From Macrotrachela quadricornifera (Eukaryota; Rotifera; Eurotatoria; Philodinida; Philodinidae): 64,000 nt of DNA. The stretch's first letter is position 1. Each line of letters begins with the position of its first letter. Shown one piece after another: positions 14,077 to 27,653 of this stretch. The stretch spans positions 349,990 through 413,989 of the forward strand of contig JAJEKB010020995.1 in NCBI GenBank assembly GCA_022393335.1. Direction: 5' to 3'. Below the pieces are notes generated by a model, which saw only the letters and a program-made list of their open reading frames with translations, was not told the origin of the DNA and ran no database searches. Made by a program: the position numbers and the translations under genes.

Positions 14077-16915
14077 ATGGTACTTCGTATTCCTGTCACA
14101 ATTCATACTGTACCAGAAAAATTTCTTATTGTATGTGAAACTGGTAATGAAACTATACAATGGTTATGTGAAACTGCTTATAATAGATGCATTGAAAAAT
14201 ATAAAGATAAAATGACACCTTATTATTTTGAAGCTCGACGTAGTATTGATCGAAGTCTATTATCACTTAAAGATCTTGTTCAACAAGTATTAAAAGATAA
14301 TGAATCAGTAGAAGTTGGTAAGGTTTATAGTTTTATTTGAATTAATATTAATTATTAATTTAGATGTAGCGAAACGATTTGATGATGATGATTCTTTTAG
14401 TACAGCTACGTAGGTTATTTAAAAATATCTTTTTCTTATTTAAACTTTTGATTTTTTTTTCTTTAACAATAGAGATGAAGAACGTCGTGTAAGTTCTTTT
14501 TTTTTTAAAACAAAAATCTAACGAAAAATATTCGTATAGGTTATTGTACTTGATGGATATCATTTAAAATGTAGTGATCTTGTTCGTCTTGGTTCTGGTG
14601 AATATCAAATTGAAGTAATAATTAAATTAAAATAATTCAATTTTTATTCAATCATATATTCTATTTAATAGTTATCACCAGAAACTTGGAAATTAATTCA
14701 TAATGCACGTAAAATTGTTGATGATATTATTGATAATAAAAAAGGTTTATTTATATTTTATTAAAAGATTTATTTATTTATTTATTTTATAGTTGTATAT
14801 GGTGTAAATACTGGTTTTGGTTCATTTGCATCAACAATTATTCCAAATGATAAACTTGCGTAAATTTTTCTTTGTTTTAGTTCTTTATTATATTATTATG
14901 AATATATATATATATATAGTGATTTACAAACTCGATTGATTGTTTCACATTGTGCTGGTGTTGGCGAACCATTAATAATTGAACGAGCTCGAATGATGTT
15001 TGCATTACGAATTAATATTCTTGCTAAAGGATATTCAGGCATTTCTGAAGATACATTAAATAGAATTATAGCTGCATTTAATAGTAAAAAATATCTTTAT
15101 ATATATATATAGAAATATATTTTAATTTTAATTTAGAATCATGTATTCCAGAAATTCCATCTCAAGGCACAGTAGGAGCTTCTGGTGATTTAGCACCATT
15201 AGCACATTTAGCTGCAGGTATTTAAATTGAAAGAAAAAAGAATTATGTTGTTAAAACAAGCTTCTCTTTTTATGTTAGGTTTAATGGGTATTGGACGTAT
15301 GTGGTCACCAAAAACAGGATGGGGAAATGCAAGTGATGTATTAAAACAGAATGGATTAGATTTAATTGAATATAAACCAAAAGAAGTAAGTCAAATGAAA
15401 ATATTTTTTTTTCTTTAATTTTGTTATTTATAGGGTTTAACTATGATCAATGGAACACAATTTATTACGGCATTAGGAGCAGAAGGTAAAATTTAGTTTT
15501 TTTTAAAAATAATTTATATATTCGTATCTGTTTTTATAGCTGTTGAACGAGCTATTTTATTAGCACGTCAAGCAGATATAATTGCTGCTTTGAGTACTGA
15601 AGCATTACGTGGTACTGTTCGTCATTTACACCCTAGTAAGTATTTTTTTTCTTAGTTTTTTTTTTATTCAAAGATCTTATTGTTTAAACAAGATCTTCAC
15701 GCATGTCGACCCCATACTGGACAAAATCTTGTTGCACAACGATTACGTTCATTATTGAGTTCTCCATTACATCCATCAGAAATTTCAGAAAGTCATATTA
15801 ATTGTGGTAAAGTACAAGATGCTTATTCAATTCGATGTATTCCACAAGTTAGTTTTTATTTAGTGAATTCCTTTATAATTTATTAGTGTTTTATTATAGG
15901 TCCATGGTATATCATGGGATACAATGAAATTTGTTCAAAAAGTGATAACAACAGAAATGAATAGTGCAACGGATAATCCACTTGTATTTATAGATACTGG
16001 TGAAGTTGTATCAGGTGGTAATTTTCATGGAGAATATCCAGCAAAAGTAGATTTTTTATTTATTAATTTTTTCATTACACTTGTTTTTTTTTTATGTAAA
16101 ATTTTATTAATAGGCTTTAGATTATTTAGCAATTGGTGTACATGAGATAGGTAGTTTAAGTGAATGTCGTATGGAACGATTAGTTAATCATGGTATGAGT
16201 GGATTACCACCGTTTTTAACACTTGAGGGTGGTCTTAATTCTGGTTTTATGATTGCACATTGTACAGCTGCAGCTCTTGGTAAATAATTTTATAGGAATT
16301 AAATGGTGAATTATTTGAGATTTTATAGTTTCGGAAAATAAAGTTTTATGTCATCCATCATCAGTAGATAGTATTTCAACAAGTGCTGGTCAAGAAGATC
16401 ATGTTTCTATGGGTGGATGGTCCGCTCGAAAAGTATTAAAAGTTATTAATAATGTCGAAACTTGTGAGTGAACGCTTTTTTCTTATATATCTCTGTTTGA
16501 ATTATTTTGTTTTTAGTATTGGCAATTGAATTATTAATGGCTTGTCAAGCAATTGATTTATTACATCCATTGACATCTACTCCACCACTACAAGCTGTTC
16601 ATAGCTTAGTTCGACAATCCATTAAGTATATTTTTTATAATTTATGTTAACAAATTTTTATAATATTTTTATATTGAAGTACTTGGGATAAAGATCGATT
16701 TATGTCTCATGATATAGAACAAGCTACTCGTATTATTAAATCGGGTGTTGTAAGTATAGAATTAATATAAATAAAATTTATTTTTAATAATTTTCATTTA
16801 GATTTGGAAGTCAGCACAGCCTTATATTCAAAATTATCATGATTGGTATCGTGTACATCTTCAGGGAGAACCGATACCAAAGTCTGAACCAATAACAGAA
16901 GAGCGTTTTCATTGA
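14077..16915 (+). CDS. HAL: Histidine ammonia-lyase (histidase)
   Basis: Eighteen exons: 14077..14317, 14364..14409, 14473..14488, 14540..14614, 14672..14744, 14793..14859, 14920..15083, 15137..15217, 15279..15385, 15434..15485, 15540..15635, 15693..15847, 15900..16046, 16114..16279, 16329..16463, 16517..16625, 16680..16749, 16802..16915 (1914 nt, 637 aa, all phases consistent). It deaminates histidine to urocanate in the cytosol. The self-made MIO cofactor triad Ala242-Ser243-Gly244 sits in [15 protein letters not shown]. The catalytic Tyr153 is in [10 protein letters not shown]. Also clear are [27 protein letters not shown] and [17 protein letters not shown]. The N-terminal ~90 residues are the poorly conserved animal extension. 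Exon 3 is only 16 nt. Confidence 0.96.
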
Positions 16916-17129
16916 ATAATTTTATTATTATGTATTGTAGTTTTTCTCATAATCCGAAACAAAATGTCAATCATGAAAATCTAATATAGTCATTCTTTAT
17001 TGTATTTCAAACTATTGTTTCATACAAAACGATAGAATTATTGTCTTTATGAGATAATAGAAATATTAAAATATTCTTCTCGGCATTTCTGCATTTGTCC
17101 TCATTCTAAAGAAAAATAATAGTAAAACC

Positions 17130-18889
17130 ATGCAGTTAATGTATGTTTTTATTCTTCAGTTAGAAATGATGATCATGTATACTAAGGATTATAATGCAGT
17201 TGAATTAAATCGATTACGTATTACAACATTTAATCGAAATAATTTATTGATAAGACCATCAATGAACAATACTAGACAAACAATAGTAGCTTTTGGCTTA
17301 AGTATTATTGAAGTAGCAGGAATTGATCCACAAAAACAGGTCAGTATAAATACGAAAAAGTTTAATCTACATAGATTCTGTTCCTGATGTCTGTTTTTAT
17401 GTGTGTGTACATAACTATTAAGAATTATTTAAGATATAATATAATATAATAATCCTCCAAGAACGGTCGAGTATTTGCATTGTTTAGTGGCTTTTATATC
17501 GCAAGACCAGTTATAGATAGTAATACATTTTTCTATGACTCGTAAAAGTCTCTAATAATTAATGATACCTTTAAGAGTAGCTGTTTAGTTTCATTTTAAT
17601 GGACTACAATTATCTGCTTATTTTCTCAAAACTAATGTCTTTTTTTTTTTTGATTTTTAAAGGTTATTACGCTTAACGCTAATTTTGAATTAACATGGTG
17701 TGATGATCGTTTACATTGGAATACAAGTGAACAATTATGTCTTAATAGACGAAATCGTTCAGATAGTTTTTTCACTACGTATGAGATCTGGACACCTGAT
17801 ATTGTTGCAGTAAATGGACCAGGAAAAACACCAATAGATATCAAATATCAGTATCCTGTTCTAGTTATTTGTACAGGACATGTTAGATGGTCATATCAAG
17901 ATAAGCTTATTTCTTTTTGCGAAATCGATGTTCGAAATTTTCCATTTGATCGACAATATTGTTCTATTCTTCTTCAGTCAACTATTTTTGACTCAAGTCA
18001 GTTAAAACTACGTAGTTTATATAAAGTAGTACGATTATATAATTTCATAAATACTGAATGGCAAATTGCGCATGCAACAATTAAAGAGATTGATTTATAT
18101 AATCCATATCATGCACGTAATTTTAGCACAATTAAAATCGACATTCAACTTGTGCGTCTTTCACGTTTTTATATCTTCAAAATAATTTTACCATTTTCTA
18201 TCATATCATCACTTGCATTATTTTCATTTTGTTTACCAACAGATAGTGGTGAAAAAATAGCACTCACTGTTAGTGTTTTACTTTCATTAATTTTTTATTT
18301 ACGAATGGTATCTAATTATGTACCAAAAACTGAACGTGGTGTATGCATATTAACATTATATTCTAATATAATATTTTCTTTCGTTTTTCTTTCGTGTGTA
18401 TTTAATATATTTACCATATTTATTTATTATCATGAACAATATTCTTTAAGAAATAAAATACCAAAACGCAAACAAAAACCTGTTTTATTTACTATACATA
18501 AATCATTATTAAAATTGAATAAACAACGATGGAGATGTTTAAAAAAATGTCATAATATTCAAGAAAATTTATCTTCAAAAACAAATCTTCATGCTATTGA
18601 AACATTACATGAAATTCAATATATTCGAAATTTATTAATGAATTTACTCGTACGAGATAATTCTACTAATTCTCGTCATCATTTATTTCATTCTAGACAA
18701 TCTGTAAAAAAAATTGCTTTATTAATCGATCGAATTTTATTCCTTATTTATCTTATTTCAATGCCATTAGGTATTATATTGTTTAAAACTAATAATCAGT
18801 CACGTTTATCATCGGGAATAAATCAACTACTTGATTTACGAAAACCAACTATTGATCCAAAACCAATTTTTCGCGAATGTCCAACATAA
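17130..18889 (+). CDS. Cys-loop ligand-gated cation channel subunit (nicotinic-like)
   Basis: Two exons, 17130..17339 and 17663..18889, phase 0, 478 aa. The extracellular domain has the 13-residue Cys loop Cys156-Cys170 (CEIDVRNFPFDRQYC) and the WTPDIVAVN loop. Four membrane helices follow. The M1-M2 link has GEK (266-268) with no Pro-Ala insert, which in this superfamily indicates cation selectivity. M4 lies near the C-terminus (ILFLIYLISMPLGIILF). Loop C has no adjacent Cys pair, so it is not an alpha-type acetylcholine subunit; the agonist is unknown. The N-terminal start has only a weak signal peptide (MQLMYVFILQ), so an upstream exon is possible. It starts 214 bp after HAL on the same strand. 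Confidence 0.85.
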
Positions 18890-19558
18890 TAAAAAAAAAC
18901 TACTATATTGTAATTTAAGTTTATAAATAAATTTCTAGACTATAGAACTGAAATGAACTGTAACATACGAGAAAATACTTAAATAATGATGTGAAGAAGA
19001 CACAATTCTCATTGAACATTGACAAGTTCTTAATTTGACAATTGTCATGTCACAATTGATCATATGAAAAGAACATTGATTACTAACAAATAGAACTTGA
19101 TGATAAATCGATATAGATTTTTATTTTTCTGAATTTTTATCAGTTAACAAAGACATATATTTTATTTTCGTGTGTATATATTTATGAAAAAAAAATACAA
19201 TATACACATAGATAAACTATAGACGAACAAATAATCACGAATTCACACAGTTTAAGGCGATGACAAAATTGACATTTGTTATTGTTGTTATTTTGTTTTT
19301 AAAGAAAGCACACAAACCACCACTATTAACATAAACATAAAAACTAACAACTGCAGACAAAAATATTTCTTAGACTATAATTTTCACACATATTTGTGTG
19401 ATGGAGAATATAATCTATCAGACTAGAAACATCACTGTTGAAAAAAAAATAGAAATAAACGAAACAAGAGAAAAAAAAAAAGGAAGAAACGTTTATTTTG
19501 ATAGTATGTATTTTTATGTTTATTATAATCAGATTATCACATATCCCGATAAAATAAT
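18890..19558. other. Convergent intergenic gap
   Basis: About 670 bp between the channel gene (+) and the 3' end of the diacylglycerol kinase gene (-). It would hold both 3' UTRs. Open frames here on both strands are A/T-driven and unsupported. Confidence 0.4.
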
Positions 19559-22500
19559 TTATTTTCGAAATAAACGCCAAAAACCATTTTTACGTTCTTT
19601 TCGTGGTGCCATTAACATAGGTACTTGATTTTTATGTGTTATTGAAATAGTACATGGTGGTTGTAACCATGGTTCACCATCAATTTGCATCGGGAAACTT
19701 TTGTGAGTTCTTTATAAATAAAAACAAATAATTATTAAAATAATTTCATTTATTTTATTTTTTTGTTACCTGATAACAACTGATGAACATTGACCAAGTC
19801 GTTTTGCACTTGATCGTACACCAGCATAAATTGAACCAGCATGAATTGCTGACTGTACACCAACAACTTCAATTAATTTATCTCCAACATCTAAAAAAAA
19901 AACGAATAATTTTTCAATATTCCTTTTTTTTCTTTTATTTCTACCTTGTAAAACAAATGTCATATCTGACGTTGAACTCGTGGAATATTCCCTACAAAAA
20001 CAGCTGAAAAAATGCATTGAAATTTCTCTCTTTGTTTTTTTAATCACATACGAGTCTTTTCGGTGGAAATTTAATGGTGTTTTACGACTTTTATGTCGAC
20101 TACCTTCACCCCATAATGATATACCACCATATATACTTGGAATATTTAATAATGCAATACCTTCTAACGATGGTCCATTTGATAAATCTAATGAAACTCC
20201 ATCACACTATAATAAGAAAAATAAATTTTTAAAGAATTGTTCTTTTTTTATTATTTACCATTATATCAATATCTTCATGTAAATTTTTACATGTTGATGA
20301 TAATGCTTCTGAAGTACCAAATTCTAAATACCATAATTTATTTTTCATTCTAAAATTTTAAATAAAAATTAATAATTATAAAAAAAATGAGGTAATAGAA
20401 TTCTACCTGCTACTAAATTTTTCAGGATGCTTTTCACGCATTAAATGAAATCGATGAGCAATTGAAGCATCCTAACAAAAAAAAAATTTTTATTTTAAAA
20501 TTATTTTTTTTTTTTTATTTTATTAATGACTTACAACACCAATAGAAAAATAATTATTTATTATATTATATGGAATATCATCGCCTTTTTCTTCGATATC
20601 GGTTTGTGTACTAAATTCAATTTGCCATCGATCAAGCATAATCACCGGTGCTTGTGAAACTTTTTTAAGAATTTTTGTTAAACTTTCATTTTCATATCCA
20701 CCACCCCATGCTAAACATCGAGCTAAATCATTGCCTGTACCTAATGGTAAAACAGCTACTGGTGCTCGACGACGCAATGGAACTCGATCCATAACATCAA
20801 GGACCCAACCAACTAAATATGAAATATTAATTGATTAAAACAAAACAAAACAAAAAAAGGAATAACAGGGGAAATTTTCCAGTGTCAATTGGATGAATAT
20901 TTTGCCTATAAATAGAAACTAGATGAAAGCCAAAAATTATGATCTTTTCAGATTATAATTCTTGACTTTTGACCTAGATCTAGTCTCAATAGATTCTATT
21001 TATAGGCAAAATATCAGTCCCATCGATGATTGACACTGTGGAATTTGTTCTCTTAAGAATTTATATACCTGTTCCATCACCACCACAACAAAGAACACGA
21101 AAATCTTCAAGATCTTTGAAAAATTGTAATCTAAATTAACATAATTTCTATTAATATTCAAAAAAATTCTATATCTTCTTTGATATCTTTTATTTATAAC
21201 AAAAAAAAATCTAACGAATTTTATTTGAAAAAATTTTCTATTTCTTTTATTCTTTAAATTGATGAACTATGTTTTGATAACAAGTATTATCAAGAGAAAT
21301 ATTTTTAAATAATACTCTAAGGAAATCATGTATACTAAATATTGTGTTTTATTAATATTTTTTTTTCATATTATATCATATGATAAATATATTCGAAAAA
21401 AAATTAGACAAAAGAAAGAAATTTATTATGTATTAACTTGATTATTTTCTGAGTAAAAATATCTATTCATTGTTCAAAAAAAATAAATAAATATAAAATA
21501 ATTACCCAGGCATAGGTCCAGATTTAGTAAGATTAAAAACTTGACGGGGATTTAATAAATATTGAAATTTACGCATAATTCTAAAAGAAAAAAATTTTCT
21601 TTTTTTTTTTAAATTAATTAAATATTTATTTTATTTACCTTTCACCTTGTTTACCACCTGATTTTGGATTAATAAAAATAAGTAATGGATGTGTATTTTG
21701 TAAAGGATTTATTTGAAATGATTGCATAGACCCTTCCACACATGATTCTTCTCTTTTGACATCATTTCCACTTCTTGGTACTCTTGGTCGTTCCTAAATT
21801 AATTAAAGATAATTTTTTGTAATAAGAAAAATAACGAAAATCTTTACTAGAACAGCTGGACAAATACATATTGGTGGTATAATATGATCTCGATTAGGAC
21901 CTAATGTACATTCAGGTTTTAATTGTGATACACATTTATTATGTAATGTCATTTGACACCAACGACAATGAAGACCTGTTATACCATTATAAGTTTTTAT
22001 TGATTTTCTACATCGATCACAGCTAGAATTATTTAAATAAATAAATAAATTTAGTTTAAAATTTAATTTCTTACTTTCCAGCACAATTGCCTTCAGTCCA
22101 ATGATGTAACATAATTGTATCTGGTTTTCGTGCTTTTGCATATGTTGAAATACAATTTGGTGGTGCTCGATTAGCACATCGTTCATGAACAACATATCGG
22201 CAAACTAGAATAAACAAACGAAAAATAAAATAATTGATTATTAGTTTTTTTTTAAAACAAAACTTACATGTACAACATAAGCCTTGTTTACCCAAACCAA
22301 CAAGCATAGTTAAACAAAGATTACAATAAGCAGGTTTATTAAAATGTTTTAATCTCCATGAATGAGTTCCATCATCTCGAACATTCTATCAAAAACAAAA
22401 AAATAAAAATAAAATTTTCTCTTTCAAAACATACAGAATCAAGACCAAGTAAAACAAGAAGTGGTGCTGTTGTTAATCCACCTCGTTTCCATTCATCTAA

Positions 22501-23914
22501 TGTAACAGCACCATCATTATCATAATCAATTTCTTTCATCATTGCTTCAAGAATCTAAATTATTGAATTATTTTTCTTTTTTTATTAATTAATTAAAATT
22601 TTACCGGTCTTAATTCAGATACATCCCAACCGAGATATTCAGCAACATTCATCATTTGATTAACAATTGAATCAGTTTCCTAAAATATAAAAATAAAAAA
22701 AAATTTTTATTTTTTTTTCTTTCAAGGAAAACAAACTTGTTTATCTAATATTCCATTTCCATCTTCATCATATAACATAAACATAACTATAAAAATAATT
22801 TTTTATTAGAAAAAAAATAATAAATAAATATCTATAATTGATTTACATTCAAGTTTTTGTTCAGGTGTTCCACCTTCCAGTAATGAAAAATAACAAATAA
22901 TATCTTTTAAATAAATTCGTGCTGTATTTATATCAATTTGTTGTTGAGATTGTATCATTGCTGCTTGTTGTTGTGCTGTTGGATGATGATGAGGATGATG
23001 ATGATCACGTGTTGGTTCAATACCTGATATTTTATTTAATAATTGAGATAGAGATGTTCGAAATACCCATGGATCTTCCGAATTATTAACAGTTGTTACA
23101 GCTATAGAAAATAATATATATATATAGCGAATATTGAAGTAATTTGGAATTTATAGTCTTTTTACCATTAGTATGCAATGAATGAATTGAATGAATGGAA
23201 GGATTAGACTTTCTTGATGATTGTCGAGAATTTCCTGGTGAATCATGATGTTGATCATGTGAATTACCTCGACGCATAAGTTTTTCTTTACCAATAGAAC
23301 ATACACCTATAGAATATATTCTAAAAGAAAATTTCTAATAATTCAACTAACCTGCTCGTGTTTTTGAATCCGCAATGGCTTCATCAGTAAATTTTTTTGG
23401 ACGAAAAAATTTATCTGGAAAAAATGAAAAAGTTGATGTTGGTTGTGAACCAGTTGTTAGTGTTGTTGTTGTTGTTGTTGGTAATGTTGTTGTAGCAAGT
23501 GGAAGAATACCAATTGCTGATGATGAATCAATTGGTATAACTAATGCAGGTTTTTTAATAAATGATAAAAATAAATGTCGACATAATTCTTCTGGTATAT
23601 CAGAATTATCAATAAGTAAATCAAGAAATTGTCGAAAACCTTTATAATCAAGTTGCTAATAAAATAAAATGAGAGAGATTAATAGAAAAAAACTAAAAAT
23701 ATGAAAAATTTACCTCATCACATTTATGAGCTAACCAATCTGGATCTTTTTCAAGTATAGCAACAACATCTTTTACTTTCTTGGGAGCATCTTAATAGAT
23801 ATATAGAATTATTCTCATGAGAAAATTAAATTTATTGATTAACTTACATGAAATATAGTCTTGTAGACGTTGAAATTCGTCAGGTGAAAGTTTATTCCAA
23901 TCAAATCGATTCAT
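19559..23914 (-). CDS. DGK: Diacylglycerol kinase, type I (alpha/beta/gamma class)
   Basis: Twenty-one exons: 23848..23914, 23714..23790, 23352..23655, 23166..23306, 22847..23101, 22737..22786, 22605..22679, 22435..22554, 22268..22385, 22075..22204, 21848..22022, 21639..21793, 21506..21580, 21069..21130, 20535..20812, 20407..20471, 20259..20349, 20052..20206, 19945..19991, 19770..19890, 19559..19709 (2712 nt, 903 aa, phases consistent). It phosphorylates diacylglycerol to phosphatidic acid at membranes. Order: N-terminal recoverin-homology region; EF hands at 288-299 and 333-344 ([24 protein letters not shown]), hence Ca2+ control; two Cys-rich C1 domains from His371; catalytic domain with GGDGT at 597-601 and [12 protein letters not shown]; accessory domain ending FRK. 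The His/Gln-rich linker near residue 230 is species-specific. Very secure. Confidence 0.96.
20869..21049. mobile_element. Compact foldback element (family A) in a DGK intron
   Basis: It fills the 256-bp intron between DGK exons 14 and 15. The left arm (20869-20943) and the right arm (20953-21049) are inverted copies: CAGTGTCAAT, ATATTTTGCCTATAAATAGA and the AATTATGATC-like tip pair across a short loop. It is shaped like a MITE hairpin. Without it the intron would be about the usual length, which suggests insertion into a normal small intron. It is related to 4171-4955. Confidence 0.75.
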
Positions 23915-26900
23915 GGATGATGATCATCGGCGGGCAAATTTGTTTCATAGCTCGCTCGATTATCAACTATTACATAGACTGAATAACATATTTCGTTGCA
24001 AGAATATTTATATCTCATTCAAATCATCTATAAAAAAAAATGTCGATAAGAAGAGAAAAAAAATCGATATTTTTTTGTTAATATATAACTAATTATTGCA
24101 CTCAAAAGGTTTTTTTGAGATCGCCTTTCAATGTAATGCATCTGGTGCACTGCTCATCTATTCTTCTCTCTCTCTCTCTTATGTTGTTGCCATTACTGAC
24201 TGGTGTCGTCAAATACTAATTTGACGCTCTACATCATCGTATATGACAAGATTCCCGTTGAGAGTCACAGAGCGCACAAAGACAAGAAGGAAGGAAGAAA
24301 AAAAAAAGAGAAAAAAAAATGAAGAAGAAAAAAGATAGTCAAAAAAAAAAAAGAGGAGTTTATCCCAAAGGAGTAACTTTGACACTTGTCTGTTGTGTCC
24401 TTCATATGGCAAAGTTAACTTGAAAAGGCAAATGTTAGTTATATGTTGTTTCTTTATGAATCTCATCTGGGAACCATCAGATTACTTCATTTTGATGGCA
24501 TCAAATCTTATCAATATCTGGGTGTCGTCATCTAATAATTTGTTGTTATTTGACTGAGGTCACAATTTATGTTGATTATCGAATACGACGAAGAGTAAAA
24601 AACAAAAGAAGAAGAAGAAGAAAAAAAAGAATATTAATCATCATAACTTTTCTATAATATAACAAATACTTCCAAATGTTACATCTAATGATTACCAGCA
24701 AGAGAATATATGTATATAGATTGGTCAAATATTTAAGTCAGTAAAAAGAAAGGATTGCAAAAATTTTTGTCATATTATCTCGTCTTCATTTTTTTTTTTG
24801 TTTTGTTGCTTATATGATGCATGTTTATATGTGTATGTGCGTGTGTTACTCTTCACACACACACATATATTTCCTCATCAGTTATTTATTGCTTGAAAGG
24901 CAACAGTTTAATTAGGGAACACCCGGCGTGCAAAAGAATAAAAAATAGAGAAGCAAAAACTATTGTTTGCAAAAGAACTATCGTCGAATATTGATTTAGT
25001 CGTAGAATGACACATTCTCACCGCACATCTCTTCTTTTATACTAGTTTTTTTTTTCTACTAATAATTCATTTCAATATTTTCTCATCAGTTTTTTTTTTC
25101 TTTTTCTTTTTCGAATCTCATTTGCATCTGTTAGTTTTGCTTCTACTATTATTATCATTACTAGTCTTTTTGTGCACTATGCACTACTACTACTATTACT
25201 ACTACGACTACTACTACTACTATCACATCGATATTCTATTAGTGTTTCATTGACAGTCACACATGCGCACAAATAACCAGTCATTCATATAGTCGGTAAT
25301 AGACTAAAGATTTATATGATAGAATTTGTTTTTCTAATTTCCGTTCGTATTTTGTCTTTCATTAGTTCGAAACATATTGTTGTGTCTACACCTGTTTGGA
25401 ATTCTTTTTTTTCCTATTGAACTACGTGTGTATATATATATATATGCATGTGACGCAATCATTTAAGAAAAGAATAGTAAAAAGAAAAAAGAAGAAGAAG
25501 AAGAAGAAGAAAGAAAGAAGCAAAAAAAATGGCTAACTACCTGAGAATATAAAATAAAGTATTGTTGTTGATTTTGATCTAAATATTATCAAGTAGATGT
25601 ATTTTATCTTCCTGTTTTTTCGTTCAAGCGTACCAATGTATATGTCTGTATATGTATGTATATATATATAGAGCAGTGACACAACTCGAGTTCGATAATC
25701 ACGATAATAATGAGGGATGCTGCTTGAGGCTGAAGAAGAACAGCCCGGTTGGACGCTGGCTGGATGAAGAGGAAAAATGTACCGTGTTCTTCTTCTTCTT
25801 CGTTTCTTTTACTCGTCGCGTTTTTTTGCACTACTCTTCTTCTAACGCACACATATAAAGAGAACTTCGACTTTCTCTGCCGTCGTTGTTGATGCTGTTA
25901 CTGTGAGTTTTTCCATCATTTCTTTACCGCTATAAAGAACAGAAACGAAAGAGAGAGAGAGAGGGAGAGAGAGAGGGAGGGGGAAAAGGGAGACACAGAG
26001 ACAGACAGCAAAGACGATTTTACCCTCTGTCTCTCCCTTTTTTTCTGCTATGTTATTGTTGTTTGTGTGATCCTGATGACGACTGCAACGACAGCGGCAA
26101 TCTTAGTAATAGTGATGATGTTGATGGTAGTACTCCCCCACACAGATAAACACCAAGAGGTTTTCCTTTTGGGAAAATATTCCCATTGACCTTAAACTAT
26201 TGTCTCACATTAGAGAATTCGAACGAACGCAATTGTTTTTTTTTCTTCTTTTCTATGATCATTCTACCAATGAATTGGCTATTAAAAACAGGAGTTTGTA
26301 ATAAAAACAATCTGGTGCTTGTGGATCCCAAAGGCATAAACTATTATGATCACATATAGATAGAACAATTTGTTGATCATTCATTGTCTATCTTTCTTTT
26401 TCTTTTTTTGTAAATCTAAATCATTATTAGTCAAAACACGAACAACTGATCAGTATCAATGAGTATTTAATCCAGAGAAAAAAAAAATCAACAATAATAT
26501 TAATGTAAATGTTAATTCACACTTCAAGATAGAATGAATATAGACGAAGTGAAGAGGATAAAAGGAAGTAAAAGAAAAATAAGACAGAATAAAAAAAACA
26601 AATAATAAAACAAAACAATAATATAGAATATGTAAAGAACTTAATTCTTAAGTATAATGTTTAATATAAAAATAACAAACTAATTTTTTGATTTTTGTTT
26701 TTTTCTTTTCTTCTTATAAATAAATGTTTTCTTGTCACTTGAGTAGATAGAATTACTTGCCCTGTCCAATCGAAGATGATAATTTTGTTGGTGTGTATAG
26801 TTGACAGAAATAGTAGAAAAAGAGGAAATCATCAATCATTATTAATTTACTTGAGAACTTACACGCCGCATGCTCGTATATATATACTTATTCATTGTTA

Positions 26901-27653
26901 TTGCTATAAAGATTGATTAGTAGCAGTGATTATTTGATTCAGTCGATTCAATTTGTGTGCAAATATCGTCTTCTTTGTCTTCTATCTCAAAGCTGATTTC
27001 CGTCTTTAGCTATTCAATAATAATAACAACGACAATACAAGAGTTCAATCGTAATAGAGGAAAAGATGAAATACATGAAAGAAGAGGGTGGTATTTGAGA
27101 TAGTAGTCCATTATCTAATTTTCTGCTTCATTCACCATCGATTGACTCGTGTGTATGTAAACGCACGGTCTAACATTATTCTTTCCTTTCTCTTTTCAAC
27201 ACTTTGATTGATAGAACAAGAATAAGAACGAACGATAAAATGGTTCTATTTCCAGTTTAGATAAATAACTATCTTCCGACGAAGAAAAGGATATTTTTAA
27301 CCAAATGTACTATAAATATGTATGCATAAGATATTCTCATTAAATATAAATGATTATATTCCATTAGCCTTGACCGGAACATATACACAAAATAGTTAGA
27401 TTCTATAATCATGATAATATTTATTCGAATATGAAATATTTTTTCATATATAATAAACATACATAAAAACAAAAACACATTTATATATTAGATAAAGAAG
27501 AAAAAGGATATGCATATTTATATGTTGATAGCAGTCAATAGATATCATCGCAAAAAGAATTAAATTACATATATAAGCAATTAACAGAATATATGATTAA
27601 TAATCGGCATGTATGGATAATAAATAATGATAATCTGACAGAACAATTTTATA
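23915..27653. other. 3.7-kb gene-free, microsatellite-rich region
   Basis: It lies upstream of the diacylglycerol kinase gene and downstream of the KIF13-like gene. It contains CT runs near 24165, GTGT/CACA near 24830-24865, a CTA triplet run at about 25173-25225, AAG runs at 24608 and 25484-25512, and purine runs (GA/GGGA) at about 25941-26000. I find no exon, domain, tRNA or inverted-repeat element. Short frames near 25604-25858 are translations of these repeats. The region may carry the kinase's promoter and 5' UTR. Confidence 0.5.

Noticed and set aside
25604..25858. Overlapping frames on both strands
   Set aside because: They translate microsatellite and purine/pyrimidine tracts and have no splice or family support.
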